Shown here piece by piece: positions 22,486-32,769 of a DNA stretch of 64,000 bases (within the stretch, counting starts at the first letter, position 1; the number at the start of each line of letters is the position of its first letter). The DNA lies in contig CM070562.1 in assembly GCA_036346405.1 (NCBI GenBank), positions 66,802,195-66,866,194 of the forward strand. The letters run 5' to 3'. The stretch is from Phyllostachys edulis. Taxonomy: Eukaryota; Streptophyta; Magnoliopsida; Poales; Poaceae. The translations under genes were made by a program, and so were the position numbers. The notes beneath the pieces were generated by a model. The model had not been told where the DNA came from. It saw nothing but the letters and a program-made list of their open reading frames with translations, and ran no database searches.

Positions 22486-23185
22486 AGCCAAAGTTCAGAG
22501 AGAGAGAGAGAGAGAGAGGTGGTCGAATCCGGAAAAAAGTTTGTGACCTATATATATCCTCAAACCCAGAAGAGGGTTTTGAAGAGTTGTGAGTCAAGGT
22601 CACTTTTGCAAAAAAAAAAAGGAACCCTAGGTTGGGTTTCGGCAGTGAAAAAAGAAGAAGAGAGAAGCAAAAAAAAGAAGAAGAAGAAGAAAGAGACCAC
22701 CCCAGTTGGCTCACGACCACCCTTAGTTGGTCTACGACCACCCTCAAGTGGCTCACGACAACCCACAGTTGGTCCACGACCACCCACATGAGAAATCAGT
22801 TGCCTTGCGAATTTTGTTCCATTGTGCTTGTACCTACCCTATTTTTCGCTTGCTTGAGCTAGTTCTAGGAATGCGCTTTGGGCCAACAATCGTGACTAGT
22901 ACCGTGGGCTTTGATTCACTTTTGCTAACTGCTTTCATTATCGCTATTCCTTGCTACAAAATTTTGCCTCGTCCGAGCTCCACATACTTTCGCCCTCGCT
23001 TTGGATCCTCGATTCGCCATCCGCCATGTCGCACATCCCACCTTCTCCGATCATACCACCCGCCGCAATTGGTAAGAAATTCATAAGAGCTTGGTAGGAC
23101 GCTTGAGAGTGTGTGATCCCACCTCCCACCACCTAGTAGTTGATAGGGATAATATCTTTGTGTTGTCTTTTGTTTTCTACTAACC
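22486..23185 (+). other. Element C leader between minisatellite and gag
   Basis: Contains (GA)n (22495-22518), an AAG-rich stretch (22650-22695) and about four 24-bp units of GTTGGTCTACGACCACCC type (22700-22790). No protein domain was seen. Confidence 0.55.
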
Positions 23186-24180
23186 ATGGCAGGTGAGGAA
23201 TTAGAGGCACAAGAGTGTGTTTTGAGGGAAGAGCTCACGAGGGTGTTGGATGAGCACCGCCATGCTATTAATGACAACATTGATAGGAAGTTTGCAGAAA
23301 CAAATGCTACACTGCAGCAACTCAATGATAGTATCGCAATGCTCAACACACGCATTGATGGTTTGGCCAATCAACCACCGAACAATGGGCGTGTGGATCC
23401 TCATGGTGCAGCCCATGACCGTGAGTTTGACAATGAAAATGAGATGCATAACCACGACACCTTTGATGCACGACAACGGAACCGGTTGAACTTCAACCGA
23501 CAAGGTATGAGAGGTAATAACGCTCAGCAACATAATGCACGTGTTAATGATGATCCATATGCTAAAGTCAAGTTCACTATACCATCTTTTGTGGGTGCTT
23601 ATCATGCTGAAACATATCTAGATTGGGAGTTGACGGTAGAGCAGAAATTTAATGCTCACTTAGTTCCTGAAGTGCATAGAGTTAGACAAGTCACAAGTGA
23701 ATTTAAAAACTTTGCCATCATTTGGTGGAATAGGGTATGCAATGATGGATTAGCGCCTACTACTTGGGATGCTTTAAAGGTTGCTATGCGTAACAGATTT
23801 GTTCCACATTCTTTTAAACGTGACTTGCTTAAGAAATTGCAGCGCTTAAACCAAGGCAATAGATCCGTGAGAAGAATATTATCGAGCTACAAATTAGTAT
23901 GTTATGCTGTGATATTATTGAGAATGAAGAGGCTGCGATGGCACGCCTTTATGGAGGATTAACACGTGAAATTTAGGACATAGTTGATTACAAAGAATAT
24001 GATAGTGTCCCTAAATTGTTTCAACTTGCATGTTTGGCGTAAAAGGAATTGCAGGACGACAAAGAGAGGCCAAGGAACAATTTTGGAAGCACATCTACAC
24101 CAAGAACAACGCCGGGCAAGTTAAAACAGTCCCACCTTCGTTACACGGTCTCGCTGCCCTCCTTGAGTAGGGCGCTGCTC
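23186..24180 (+). pseudogene. gag: Element C gag
   Basis: ATG at 23186 starts MAGEELEAQECVLREEL. An N-terminal coiled-coil region (NATLQQLNDSIAMLNTRIDG) is followed by the retrotransposon gag domain, with KVKFTIPSFVGAYHAETYLD then W, IIWWNRVCNDG and LKVAMRNRFVPHSFKRDLL. The frame is open to 23962. The sequence then shifts, and remnants of the C-terminal part continue to about 24180. No intact zinc knuckle is visible. Gag would form the particle that packages element RNA. The start is supported by the purine-rich AACCATGGC context. Confidence 0.8.
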
Positions 24181-24361
24181 AAAGAAGACCTCCGACACCA
24201 TCACATGCACCCGAGGTAAGCAAATCTACTAGTGTGCATGCCCCACCAAGAGTTTTTCTTCTGTTGTTTCCACGGGCAGACGATCGATTATTTGCCATCG
24301 CTAAAGGGAATGGGCCACGCCATGAGGGATCGCCTAAGTCACGAAAGCATACCTTGCCATC

Positions 24362-24860
24362 ATGGACGGAGGTTATGTAAGTGCTAGTAATATTGAGGAT
24401 GAATATGTACTTGCAGCTAACATTGCAGGTGGAGGAGATGAGACAGACAGTGATGCTGATGATGTAGAGGAACAAGTAGTTGCTGTTGACACCGAGAATC
24501 ATATGAGCCTTGTTGCGCAACGAGTGTTGAGCGCACAAGTGGAGAGAGCGGAGCAAAATCAACGGCACAACTTATTTCAAACCAGATTCCTCGTGAAGGA
24601 GAGAGCCTGCAGAGTAATTATTGATGGAGGGAGCTGCAATAACCTTGCAAGTTCCGAGATGGTCAAGAAGCTTGCTTGACCACACAGCCACACCCATGTC
24701 CCTACTACATCCAATGGTTCAATTCGTGTGGTAAGTTAAAGGTAAACCAAGTTGTGAGAGTGCAATTTTCAGCTGGTAATTACAAAGATAGTACCGACTT
24801 TGATGTAGTGCCTATGCAAGCATGCTCTTTGTTGCTCTCAGAGGCCTTGGATATATGATA
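24362..24860 (+). pseudogene. Element C aspartic protease
   Basis: The frame at 24362-24679 carries an acidic linker (DETDSDADDVEEQVVAVD) and then RACRVIIDGGSCNNLASSEM, where IIDGGSCNNLAS is the protease active-site motif (DGGS form). A stop at 24677-24679 separates it from the second half (QVVRVQFSAGNYKDSTDFDV, 24730-24800), which has the DFDVVPM-type motif expected in chromoviruses. It would process Gag-Pol if intact. Confidence 0.72.
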
Positions 24861-25470
24861 ATGATGTTTTGCACCATGTAGAGCTAATACCTACTCATTC
24901 TCACATAGAGGTAAGAAGATTGTTGTTGCCTTTGACACCAAATTAAATTGTGAAAGATGAAGTAGAGCGCATAAAAATGAAAAAACACCAATGAACATGA
25001 TTCTGAAAATCAACAAGTAGCAAAACGTGTTTTCCCACCCAAAGGTGAGAAAGTGGCGCCTAGTGCTAAGTCCGAGGGGATTAAATTGAAGGGGTCTATT
25101 ATGCTTGCTACTAAATCTGAACTTGCTGAAATTTGTGACAATGAGCTGCCATGCTATGCTTTGTTATGCAAAGATGCTTTATTTTCACTTGAGGATATAT
25201 CTAGCTCTTTGCCTCCTCGCTGTTGCTAACCTTTTGCAGAGTATGTGGATGTATTTCAAATGAGATACCCCGGATTACCACCTATTCGAGGGATAGAGCA
25301 TCAAATTGATTTGATTCCAGAGCGACTTTTGCCAAACCGTACGCATATAGGACCAATCCGAGGAGACTAAGGAATTCAGCAACAAGTACAAGATCTTTTG
25401 GACCGTGGTACGCATTTAGAAAGCCTTAGTCCTTGTGTTGTTCCTGTTCTTTGGTTCCTAAGAAAGACGG
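24861..25470 (+). pseudogene. Element C protease-RT linker, degraded
   Basis: No frame is open throughout. Fragments such as YPGLPPIRGIEHQIDLIP (about 25268-25320) are the conserved approach to the RT domain. Frame changes occur near 25370 and 25455. Confidence 0.6.
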
Positions 25471-25473
25471 TAG

Positions 25474-26580
25474 TTGGCGATGTGTGTTGATTGTAGAGCC
25501 ATTAATAATATTACTATAAGGTATCATCATCCTATTCCTAGGCTAGACGACATGCTTGATGAGTTGAGTGGTTCTATTATTTTCACAAAGATTGACTTGC
25601 GAAGTGGTTACCACCAGATTAGAATGAAATTGGGAGATGAATGGAAGACTGCTTTTAAAACTAAGTTCGGACTATATGAGTGGTTAGTAATGCCTTTTGA
25701 TCTAACTAATGCACCTAGTACTTTCATGCGATTGATGAACGAGGTTTTACGTCCTTTCATTGGAAAATTTGTGGTGGTTTATTTTGATGATATCTTGATT
25801 TATAGCAAGTCACATGAGCTACACTTGAATCATATACGTGCTGTTTTTAATGCTTTGAGAGATGCACGTTTGTTTGGTAACCTCGAGAAGTGCACCTTTT
25901 GCACCGATCGAGTTGCGTTTCTTGGTTATGTTGTGACACCACAGGGAATTGAGGTGGATGAGGCAAAGATTGCAGCCATCCAAAGTTGGCCGATGCCTAC
26001 CAATGTGACACAGGTGCAGAGCTTCCACGGCCTTGCTGGATTCTATCGACGTTTTGTGAGAGATTTTAGCACCATTGCCGCACCATTGAATGAATTAACA
26101 AAGAAAGGAGTGCCTTTCCAGTGGGGACCTATGCAAGAGAAGGCATTCAACTTATTGAAAGAAAAGCTCACCACAACACCCCTACTCCAACTCCCTGATT
26201 TTGGTAAGACTTTTGAGATTGAATGTGACGCTAGCGGGATTGGGATAGGTGGTGTACTGATTCAAGAAGGCAAACCGGTTGCATATTTTAGTGAAAAATT
26301 AAATGGGCCTAGTATGAATTATTCTACCTATGATAAAGAATTGTATGCTTTAGTTCGTGTGCTTCAAACTTGGCAACATTATCTATGGCCCAAAGAATTT
26401 GTTATACATTCCGATCATGAATCACTAAAACATATTAGAAGTCAAGCTAAACTGAATAAACGACATGCTAATTGGGTATAATTTATTGAGTCGTTTCCAT
26501 ATGTCATAAAGCATAAGAAAGGTAAGGACAATGTGATTGCCGATGCGCTTTCTAGACGTTATACCATGTTATCTCAACTT
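25474..26580 (+). CDS. Element C reverse transcriptase and RNase H
   Basis: A 335-residue open frame holds nearly all RT motifs: CVDCRAINNITIRYHHPIPR, FTKIDLRSGYHQIRM, WLVMPFDLTNAPSTF and the catalytic VVYFDDILIYS near 25774. FLGYVVTPQGIEV and the gypsy-type RNase H follow, with IECDASGIGIGGVLIQ, YDKELYALVRVLQTWQHYLW and HSDHESLKHI. One stop at 26479-26481 falls where relatives have Trp. The frame then goes on to KGKDNVIADALSRRY (about 26520), the end of RNase H. RT copies the RNA and RNase H removes the template. The true start is upstream, beyond a frameshift. Confidence 0.88.
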
Positions 26581-27730
26581 GATTATAAGATTTTTAGCTT
26601 GGAGACCATTAAAGATTTATATGCTACTGATTTGGACTTTAAAGAAGTGCTTGAACATTGTAAAGGAGGGAAAACATGGAATAAATATGTGCTGATTGAT
26701 GGTTTGGTCTATCGTGCTAACAAGCTATGCTGCTCCAAATTTAGCTTCGCTCGCCTTTTTGTTGTTGCAGGAGGCGCATGGAGGAGGTTTGATGGCGCAT
26801 TTTGGAGCAAAGAAGACTGAAGATGTGCTGGCTGCCCACTTCTTTTGACCAAAGATGAGGCGCGATGTCGAGCGTTATGTGGCTCGCTGCACTATATGCA
26901 ACAAAGCTAAGTCCCGTCTCAATCCACATGGACTTTATATGCCTCTTCCTATTCCTAGTGCCCCTTGGGAGGATATTTCTATGGATTTTGTTTTAGGATT
27001 GCCTAGGACAAAGAGGGGGAGAGACAGTATATTTGTAGTAGTGGATCGATTTTCTAAAATGGCACATTTTATACCTTGTCACAAGAGCGATGATGCCACA
27101 AACATAGCTGATTTGTTTTTCAGGGAAATCATTCGCTTACATGGAGTGCCCAATACTATTGTCTCGGATCGCGATGCGAAGTTTTTGAGCCACTTTTGGA
27201 GATCACTTTGGAACAAATTGGGAACAAAGCTGCTATTTTCTACTATGTGCCATCCCCAAACTGATGGACAAACGGAGGTTGTCAACCGCACGTTATCCAC
27301 CATGTTGCGGGCTGTTTTAAAGAAGAATTTGAAGATGTGGGAAGAGTGTTTACCGCATATTGAGTTTGCTTACAATAGGTCGGTACACTCCACCACCAAG
27401 GTAAGTCCGCTTTCGTAGTGTATGGTTTTAACCCCGTGCTCCTATTGATTTACTACCTTTGCCTACCTCTGAAAGAGTTAATTCAGATGCTAAGAAGCGT
27501 GCTGAATTTGTTCTTAAGTTGCATAAAACAACCAAAGAGAATATAGAGCGTATGACTGAAAAGTATAGAGTTGCTGGAAGTAAAGGTAGGAAAGAAATAA
27601 AATTTGAACCAGGTGATTTAGTTTGGGTGCATTTGAGAAAGGATAGGTTTCCGGAATTAAGAAAATCAAAGTTGATGCCTAGAGCTGATGGACCATTTAA
27701 GATAATTGCAAAGATAAATGACAATGCATA
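26581..27730 (+). pseudogene. Element C integrase
   Basis: The HHCC zinc region is readable across a frameshift (HGGGLMAHFGAKKTEDVLAA, then RYVARCTICNKAKS at about 26872-26912). A TGA replaces Trp near 26846. The catalytic core lies in the open frame 26855-27418, with SMDFVLGLPRTKRG, VSDRDAKFLSHFW, HPQTDGQTEVVNRTL and EFAYNRSVHSTT. These provide D, D and E. The C-terminal GPY-like part is at 27459-27734, with EPGDLVWVHLRKDRFPELR and MPRADGPFKIIAKINDNAY. Integrase directs insertion. Confidence 0.85.
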
Positions 27731-27734
27731 TTAA

Positions 27735-28123
27735 TTGGAGCTACCTGCAGATTTTGGGGTTAGCCCTACATTTAACATTTCAGATTTGAAGCCATACGTG
27801 GGAGAAAAAGATGAGCTTGAGTCGAGGATGACTCCAATTCAAGAGGGGGAGGATGATGAGGACATCACTCCTTCGGATACACGCACTACACAAAATCCTC
27901 TAGATCCGTTGCTAAACTACAAGGTCCTATGACAAGAGCTCGTGCACGCCACTTAAATTATGAGGTGAGCTCGTTTCTAGGTGCTAATAATTTATCTATG
28001 CGTAATGGTATGCTACCTAAAAATTGTGATCTTCTATTACTTAGGAATAATGGGAGGATCCAAACCGCTTCACGCCTGTGTTCCCAAGGGCTACGACCAG
28101 CCTCTATGATATGCAAGCTCTAA
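27735..28123 (+). pseudogene. Element C integrase C-terminal tail running into the 3' LTR
   Basis: After a TAA at 27732-27734 the same frame continues (FGVSPTFNISDLKPYVGEKD, EGEDDEDI) across the polypurine tract and the LTR start at 27854. After a one-base shift near 27925 it goes on as MTRARARHLNYEVSSFLGAN within the LTR. A polyprotein tail encoded in the 3' LTR is a published hallmark of CRM elements. In that lineage the tail contributes to targeting; its role here is inferred. Confidence 0.65.
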
Positions 28124-28703
28124 GACCAGTGTACCCGCCCACGACTGTGATCCGCCAGATCTACGACTGTGTCTCAAGCTTCACGACCAGCCCCACGACT
28201 AGTCCCACGACCACCCCACGATCAGTCGCCAGTGTCTATGCCCAAGTCTCAAGCTCTCACGACCACCCCACGACTGTGCCCACGACAAAGGATCACCACG
28301 CTGGGTGTTGGTCGAGACATTGAAATAAGGTGTCACACACTGCTTTGGGCCTAATAAGGCCTTGTAAGCGTGGCGAGGTCAAAGCCCAGATGTGTACGCC
28401 TCCACATGGCAAAGACAACCCTAGGTCAACCTCCTCATGTTCCCCCACCTATATATTGCGGTAGCCGCCACGCTTTAGGGTTGGGTTTTTCTTAGATTAT
28501 TCTCGCCACTTTGCGCTTTCATTGTTCGGTTCTTGCAGAATCATAACCTCGTGGTAAGATCGATCACGCAAGCGTGGTTGATAACGCATACCGCGGGTGT
28601 AGCAAATTGCGAGGTGACGATCCGCGGGTCGCCTCAAAGCGCCAACGCCCTCACGACAAAATCAATCGAACCTATCGGAAGATCGGACCACCGTGTTTCA
28701 TCA
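27854..28703 (+). repeat. Element C 3' LTR
   Basis: 850 bases, same termini as the 5' LTR. Relative to the 5' copy it lacks about 90 bases around 28515-28535. The outer Tat gag resumes directly after it at 28704. Confidence 0.88.
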
Positions 28704-29229
28704 TCTGGTGACTTGGAGCAAACCCCTCCAGGAAGGGGAATTCTGGGTTATAGCTGTCGCTGTCCGTAGGTGAGCCCTGCGTTGGGATGGTCAAACTCAC
28801 AGGAAGAGCGTGTTTGATCGCATCCTTGGCTGGGCTAGCCGGAGAGTAAGAACCACCAGGTGCTGATGAAGATACAGAATTACGACTTCCAAGAGTTGCC
28901 GCGCCAGGTCGGACTACCTCAGGTGGATTTGAATATTCAGAGGGAGAACCCTCACCATGCTCTGAGACTGCCTTGGGACAGTCCTTGTTGTGGTCGGATG
29001 GACCCTTGCCCTCTAAGAAAGCTGGTTCCTCATCTGGACGCATCGTTGTGGGGGATAAGGATCCCTCCTCAACTACATCGGTGGTGTGATCTCCTGGAGA
29101 ATGATCTCCGGAGGCGACATCACCATCGGATGATGTAGTACTCGGCTCGTAGTCGAAACCGGCATCCATGTCGATATCTGCGTAATCGGCCAAGTCGAAC
29201 CAGTTCTCCTCGTTCCACTCTCCTATCAT
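28704..29229 (-). CDS. gag: Outer Tat element gag, N-terminal segment (cut by element C)
   Basis: Minus-strand ATG at 29229 opens MIGEWNEENWFDLADYADID, near identical to the gag start of element A (745). The following residues are acidic and Ser/Pro-rich (HSPGDHTTDVVEEGSLSP). The frame stays open to the junction at 28704, where element C interrupts it; the gag sequence resumes at 20911 on the other side. The first ATG lies about 50 bases after the primer site, as in element A. Confidence 0.75.
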
Positions 29230-29278
29230 GATAGCATGAGAGTTGGAAAAGACAAAGGAAATCTGATGACTAGAAGAT

Positions 29279-29295
29279 CCCCATGGTCGGCGCCA
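29279..29295 (-). other. Outer element primer binding site
   Basis: The minus strand reads TGGCGCCGACCATGGGG, two bases from the LTR end. It has the same TGGCGCCG core and the same GC spacer as in element A. Confidence 0.75.
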
Positions 29296-29297
29296 GC

Positions 29298-30086
29298 TGT
29301 CAGTGTTTTAGAACCGAACTTACGTAAAGACTATTTAATTCGGGGGTTCCCCTAGGCTCAAAATCACGTAGAGAGGGAGACACAGGGATTTTTATACAAG
29401 TTTGGGCCTTCTCCTGGGAGAATAACAACCCTACTCCTGTGTGTATGTATTGAGTATGCTGGATTACAAGATCAAGAGAAAGACTAGAGTATAGTGTCTT
29501 GTGGTCCTGATTGCCTCTAAATCTCTTCCCGATTATCCTGATGATTCTGCCTTTTATACAGTCCTCAAAATGTGTCACAGATTCCGCCTAAAGACCGCCT
29601 TAATGTTCCAGATCGTAATGTTATTGGAGGTTATTGTGAGTAGTAACATTCCCACATTGCTAGGTAGTTATCACCATAACAAAGGAGTTAAATCACGCCA
29701 TTATTCTAGACAATAACAACAGAATTGATTGCTCATATCCTTGGATACGGCATGTAAGATTCCTCGATCGATTAGGGCCCACATGTCTCGTGAGCCCTAT
29801 CGACTAGGACCGGTCAGAAGAACTTAAGACCGTGGTGGTCGAGAAGAGCTTATTTACTACGCATCGATCAAAGTAGAACTTACGATCACATTATAGTCGA
29901 GAAGGACTTACAATTATGGGGTAGTCGAGGAGAACTTACGACTATGGGGTGGTCGAGAAGAACTTACGAATTCTAGCTTCTCCCTTATGAATATTAAGGG
30001 TATACTCAAGAACTATATGACGCCATTATTATCTATAATATGAATTACGATAAATAATTAAATGAGGATTTATTAGATCCTCGCCA
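29298..30086 (-). repeat. Outer element 5' LTR
   Basis: On the minus strand it starts near TGGCGAGGATCTAATAAATC and ends CTAAAACACTGACA, about 790 bases. The inner end is fixed by the primer site. The outer end (30086) is less certain, because a second CCTCGCCA occurs 12 bases further. It contains four units of 28-30 bases built on GTCGAGAAGAACTTACGACT (about 29860-29965). Confidence 0.65.
29830..29965. repeat. Tandem 28-30 bp repeats in outer LTR
   Basis: Units of the form GGTCGAGAAGAACTTACGAC plus a TATGGGGT spacer repeat about four times. The core resembles short repeats in the same element's antisense-ORF introns. Confidence 0.65.
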
Positions 30087-30932
30087 AGGTCCTCGCCATG
30101 TAGCTCGTCGATGACGACTCGAACCGCTGTCAGCCGTCGACCACGCTGAACAAAGATGGTACTGCTGTTCAACTCCTTGAACGGCATCTTGTTGTAGAGG
30201 AGCTCATGCAAGAAGATGATGGGAGGAGGACGGAGGACTGGGGAGGAAGTTCTGGATCTGGGACTCTGGGGGCGGCGGCTGGCCGGGAGGAGGACGGGTG
30301 TCGGGGGCAACGGTCGGCCGGGACTCCGGGAGGAGGACGGAGGACTGGGGAAGAAGTTCTGGGTCTGGGCGCGTGAGGAAGAGCGACTGCTTCTGGCAGC
30401 TGGGAAGTGGGAGGCTTGGAGCGACAGTGACCGAGAGTGACTAGGGTTTTAGACAGTGGGATGTCCCACGATCCCACCTGCTGCAGTAGGTTATGTAATC
30501 GGCGAATGGGCACGGTGGAGCTTACCCATGCCCGCCGCTGCTTACTGATGGGCAAGGAATTGTGCCTGCTTATGCTCAGGCAAAGAAAACGCCCATACCA
30601 GCCTCCATTAGGGTATTCACCCGCGAGCACGCGGGTAATCGGGCACAATTGCCATTCCTACTAACAATAGAGCCTGCAGAGCTACACGGTGGCGTGATGT
30701 CTGCACGTGAAGCTACAACATGCAGAGCTCCCCTAATGGCCCATAATCTCCCACGAGCGGCACTCAAATCACCCCTAGCTCTAGCGCGTCTAGATTCGTC
30801 GATGTTGTCTTATGCCCTGGGCCCATCCGGGATGACGACCACCCCACAACGTTGTTGTGTGGTGTGTCACCTGATAGGCCTGGGAACGATGTTGTTCGCC
30901 CAACACAAAAGCGAAAGGATCCGTGTAGTAGG
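30087..30932. other. Flank of the outer element, GC-rich, unassigned
   Basis: Right of the LTR the sequence is GC-rich and not similar to any other part of the window. On the minus strand, frames at 30310-30029 (LHELLYNKMPFKELNSSTIF) and 30648-30169 are open, but I recognise no family. An imperfect duplication of GGAGGAGGACGGAGGACTGG with its following AGTTCTGG(A/G)TCTGGG is at about 30221-30262 and 30330-30371. It may be the remains of a gene, but this is not demonstrable here. Confidence 0.35.
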
Positions 30933-32153
30933 TAGGGCTGAAAAAAAAGTTCGAGCCTCGTGAGCCAGCTCAGCTCGGACCAAGCTTGAGCCGATTTGGC
31001 TCGGGCTCGTGGCGTACATAAGCCGAGCCAAGCCTCATTCCCAGCTTGCCTCATTTACGAGCCAAGCCCGAGCCACTGCTTGGCTCAGAGGATGCCACCA
31101 CCACCATACAAACAATTGTTTGTCCCATTTCATGTGAATCCTTCCTCCTACTACCTCCTCTCTCCTCAGAGATCGAGCGATTCCCATCCCCACCCATCCA
31201 GATCGAGGTGGCAACTCCCACGCCCTCTTCCACCTTCATCCTCCCCTCGCCCACCTCCTCCTTCCACCTTCGTCCTCCTCGCCCAGACGCCCACATCCCC
31301 ACCCCTTCCAAATGACGAGGATTGCGACGACCTCTATGGTGATGTCAACCTCGTGCTCACCTTCCTACTCTCCCAACCCTCCCCGCCTCCCCGACCTCCC
31401 TCCCAAAACCCCTCTCCGCCGCCCATCCCATCCCCATTCCCACTGGCCAAGGCCTCAAACCCCAAATGAGCGTGAGCCCCAACCAAAGCTCCACCCCATA
31501 GTACCAAATGCCGCCACCTCCCGCGCCAAAACCCACTCGTGACACCGGGCCGTCAGAAGGCGCTGCCGTTGGGGGCTACACATCCCCGCCCCCCACGGCG
31601 TTGTACATCAACGAGCTCTCCTTGTGGATGATGGACGCAGAGGTGGAGGCGATGCTCGCGTAGCACGACGTGCTCCACAAACCTCCACTTCTTCGCCAAC
31701 AAACTCACCGGCAAGTCGTGTGGCTTCTGCCGCACCGACTTCCTCCACCTCGCCATGATCGCCAGCCACGCCAAGGCCTCCTAAAGCGCCCATAGGTGCC
31801 ACTACATCACCTCGCTTCTCTACTCACGCCCACCGCCTAACGCCGACTTCCACGCCCAAGCTCCAAATTTCAACCCCCACGATCGCAGCTGAACGCGAGC
31901 AACATGAGGACAACTCTGCTAGTGTGGGGTCAGGTTGGGCTATCGGCCTGCTCTAGCGCCATTTCTCGCCATCCGCCTTTGTTGTCTTCTTGCTTTCCGC
32001 CTCCTGACGCCCCATCCACTAGGTCTACAAGTGAGAAGCTAGGCTCATGAGCCGCCACGAGCCACTCGAGCCACCTATCGCCAAGCCAAGCATGGTTTCT
32101 AGCTCATTTCCATAACAAACCGAGCCGATTTAAGACCAAACTTGATGACCCTA
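30933..32153 (+). mobile_element. hAT-like non-autonomous element carrying a captured gene fragment
   Basis: The left end reads TAGGGCTGAAAAAAAAG and is followed by many GAGCC/GGCTC subterminal repeats. The right end, read inward on the minus strand, starts TAGGGTCATCAAG and again carries GGCTCG repeats (32030-32150). Such TAGGG(N)TGAAAA termini with GAGCTCG-type subterminal repeats occur in grass hAT-type elements; the miniature element at 40672-41021 is similar. I could not find an 8-bp duplication at these exact ends, so the boundaries are approximate. There is no transposase, and the middle is host-gene-like. Confidence 0.45.
31300..31800 (+). pseudogene. Captured fragment of a CPSF6/CFIm68-like RNA-binding protein gene
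   Basis: DEDCDDLYGDVNL (about 31315-31355) resembles the acidic start of plant CFIm68-type proteins. After a Pro/Ser-rich stretch, TALYINELSLWMMDAEVEAM (about 31598-31657) matches the first RRM strand and helix (RNP2 ALYINEL). LHFFANKLTGKSCGFCRTDF (about 31684-31743) matches the RNP1 side (KSxGFCxxDF). A TAG near 31662 and a frame change separate the halves, and it ends in a TAA after SHAKAS. In intact genes this RRM helps recruit the pre-mRNA 3'-end cleavage factor. Here it is a broken copy inside a transposon. Confidence 0.55.
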
Positions 32154-32769
32154 TCTCGAGCCGCCTCTTCTCGCCTCCAAATTTCAAAGAGTAGGGCATG
32201 CATAATGCTCTCATGTAAGGCGCCCGCCCGCCAACCCTTTTTAATTTATTAATAATTTTGGCTCTTTTAATTTATTTTCTCATGCGGTGCTTAGGAAGTC
32301 AGACACATAGTTACATCTTTGACCTTTCTCACTAAATATATATCATCCTAAAATATTTAAAACAACACATAGTCATTGAGGGAGATATTCTCCGAAGAGG
32401 ACCCTAACCCCTATATTCCGAGGCCCCCATCCGAGATTTTGCCACGAGCACCACCAATCTCAAAGCACACCAAGCCCATCTCTTCTCCATGCTCCTTTGC
32501 CTCGTGATTCCCCATCACCTCCTCAGGCCAGGTAACAACCACGGTACCGCTTCCAACACCCAAAGACACCTCGCCCACGCCCGGCCGGGCAACCCGCCTC
32601 AAAGACACCATGCCTCCTCACGCCATCGCCCCAACCACGCCGCTCGATGCCGCCAGATAGGCTCTGCTCGCCTTCCCACCACAACGCCTCTATCGCCTCA
32701 AAGACAGCCTCCGCCGCTAGCCACCCCTGCCCCGACCACACAACGACAAAGGGGAGGGAAGAGGTTGAG
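32154..32769. other. Unassigned GC-rich stretch left of copia1
   Basis: An AT-rich part (32230-32380) is followed by CCG-rich DNA. Open frames on both strands overlap each other completely (32411-32878), which suggests composition rather than coding. No domain was seen. Confidence 0.35.

Larger units (their letters stand above)
20912..28703 (+). mobile_element. Element C: CRM-like Ty3/gypsy chromovirus
   Basis: Bounded by direct LTRs 20912-21855 and 27854-28703, both TGATGAGGACATCACTCC...TTTCATCA. A tRNA-Met-type primer site, gag, protease, RT/RNase H and integrase follow in gypsy order. A polypurine tract AAGAGGGGGAGGA (27841-27853) lies before the 3' LTR. Flanks are TCTAG (20907-20911) and TCTGG (28704-28708), a 4/5 match to a target duplication. 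The reading frame of the integrase tail runs into the 3' LTR and the LTR starts TGATGA. Both features are known for the CRM (centromeric retrotransposon) lineage, so CRM is likely but unproven. Several frameshifts make it defective. Confidence 0.85.
1..30086 (-). mobile_element. Old Tat-lineage Ty3/gypsy retrotransposon (outer element), split by three insertions
   Basis: Minus-strand Tat fragments occur in the order expected for one element. Reading from the right they are LTR (29298-30086), primer site (29279-29295), gag start (29229 to 28704), gag core (20911 to 19739), RNase H tail and integrase (15150 to 13886), and the antisense ORF, which therefore lies on the plus strand (11939-12762). 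The gaps are filled by element C, a chromovirus-like LTR and element A. Protease and most of RT, about 2 kb, are missing at the middle gap. The 3' LTR would lie left of the window. That these are one element is an inference from order, orientation and the flanks of the insertions; two related elements are the alternative. Confidence 0.7.

Noticed and set aside
30925..32161. 8-bp target duplication for the hAT-like element with the gene fragment
   Set aside because: GTAGTAGG left and TCTCGAGC right do not match, so I report the element with approximate ends only.
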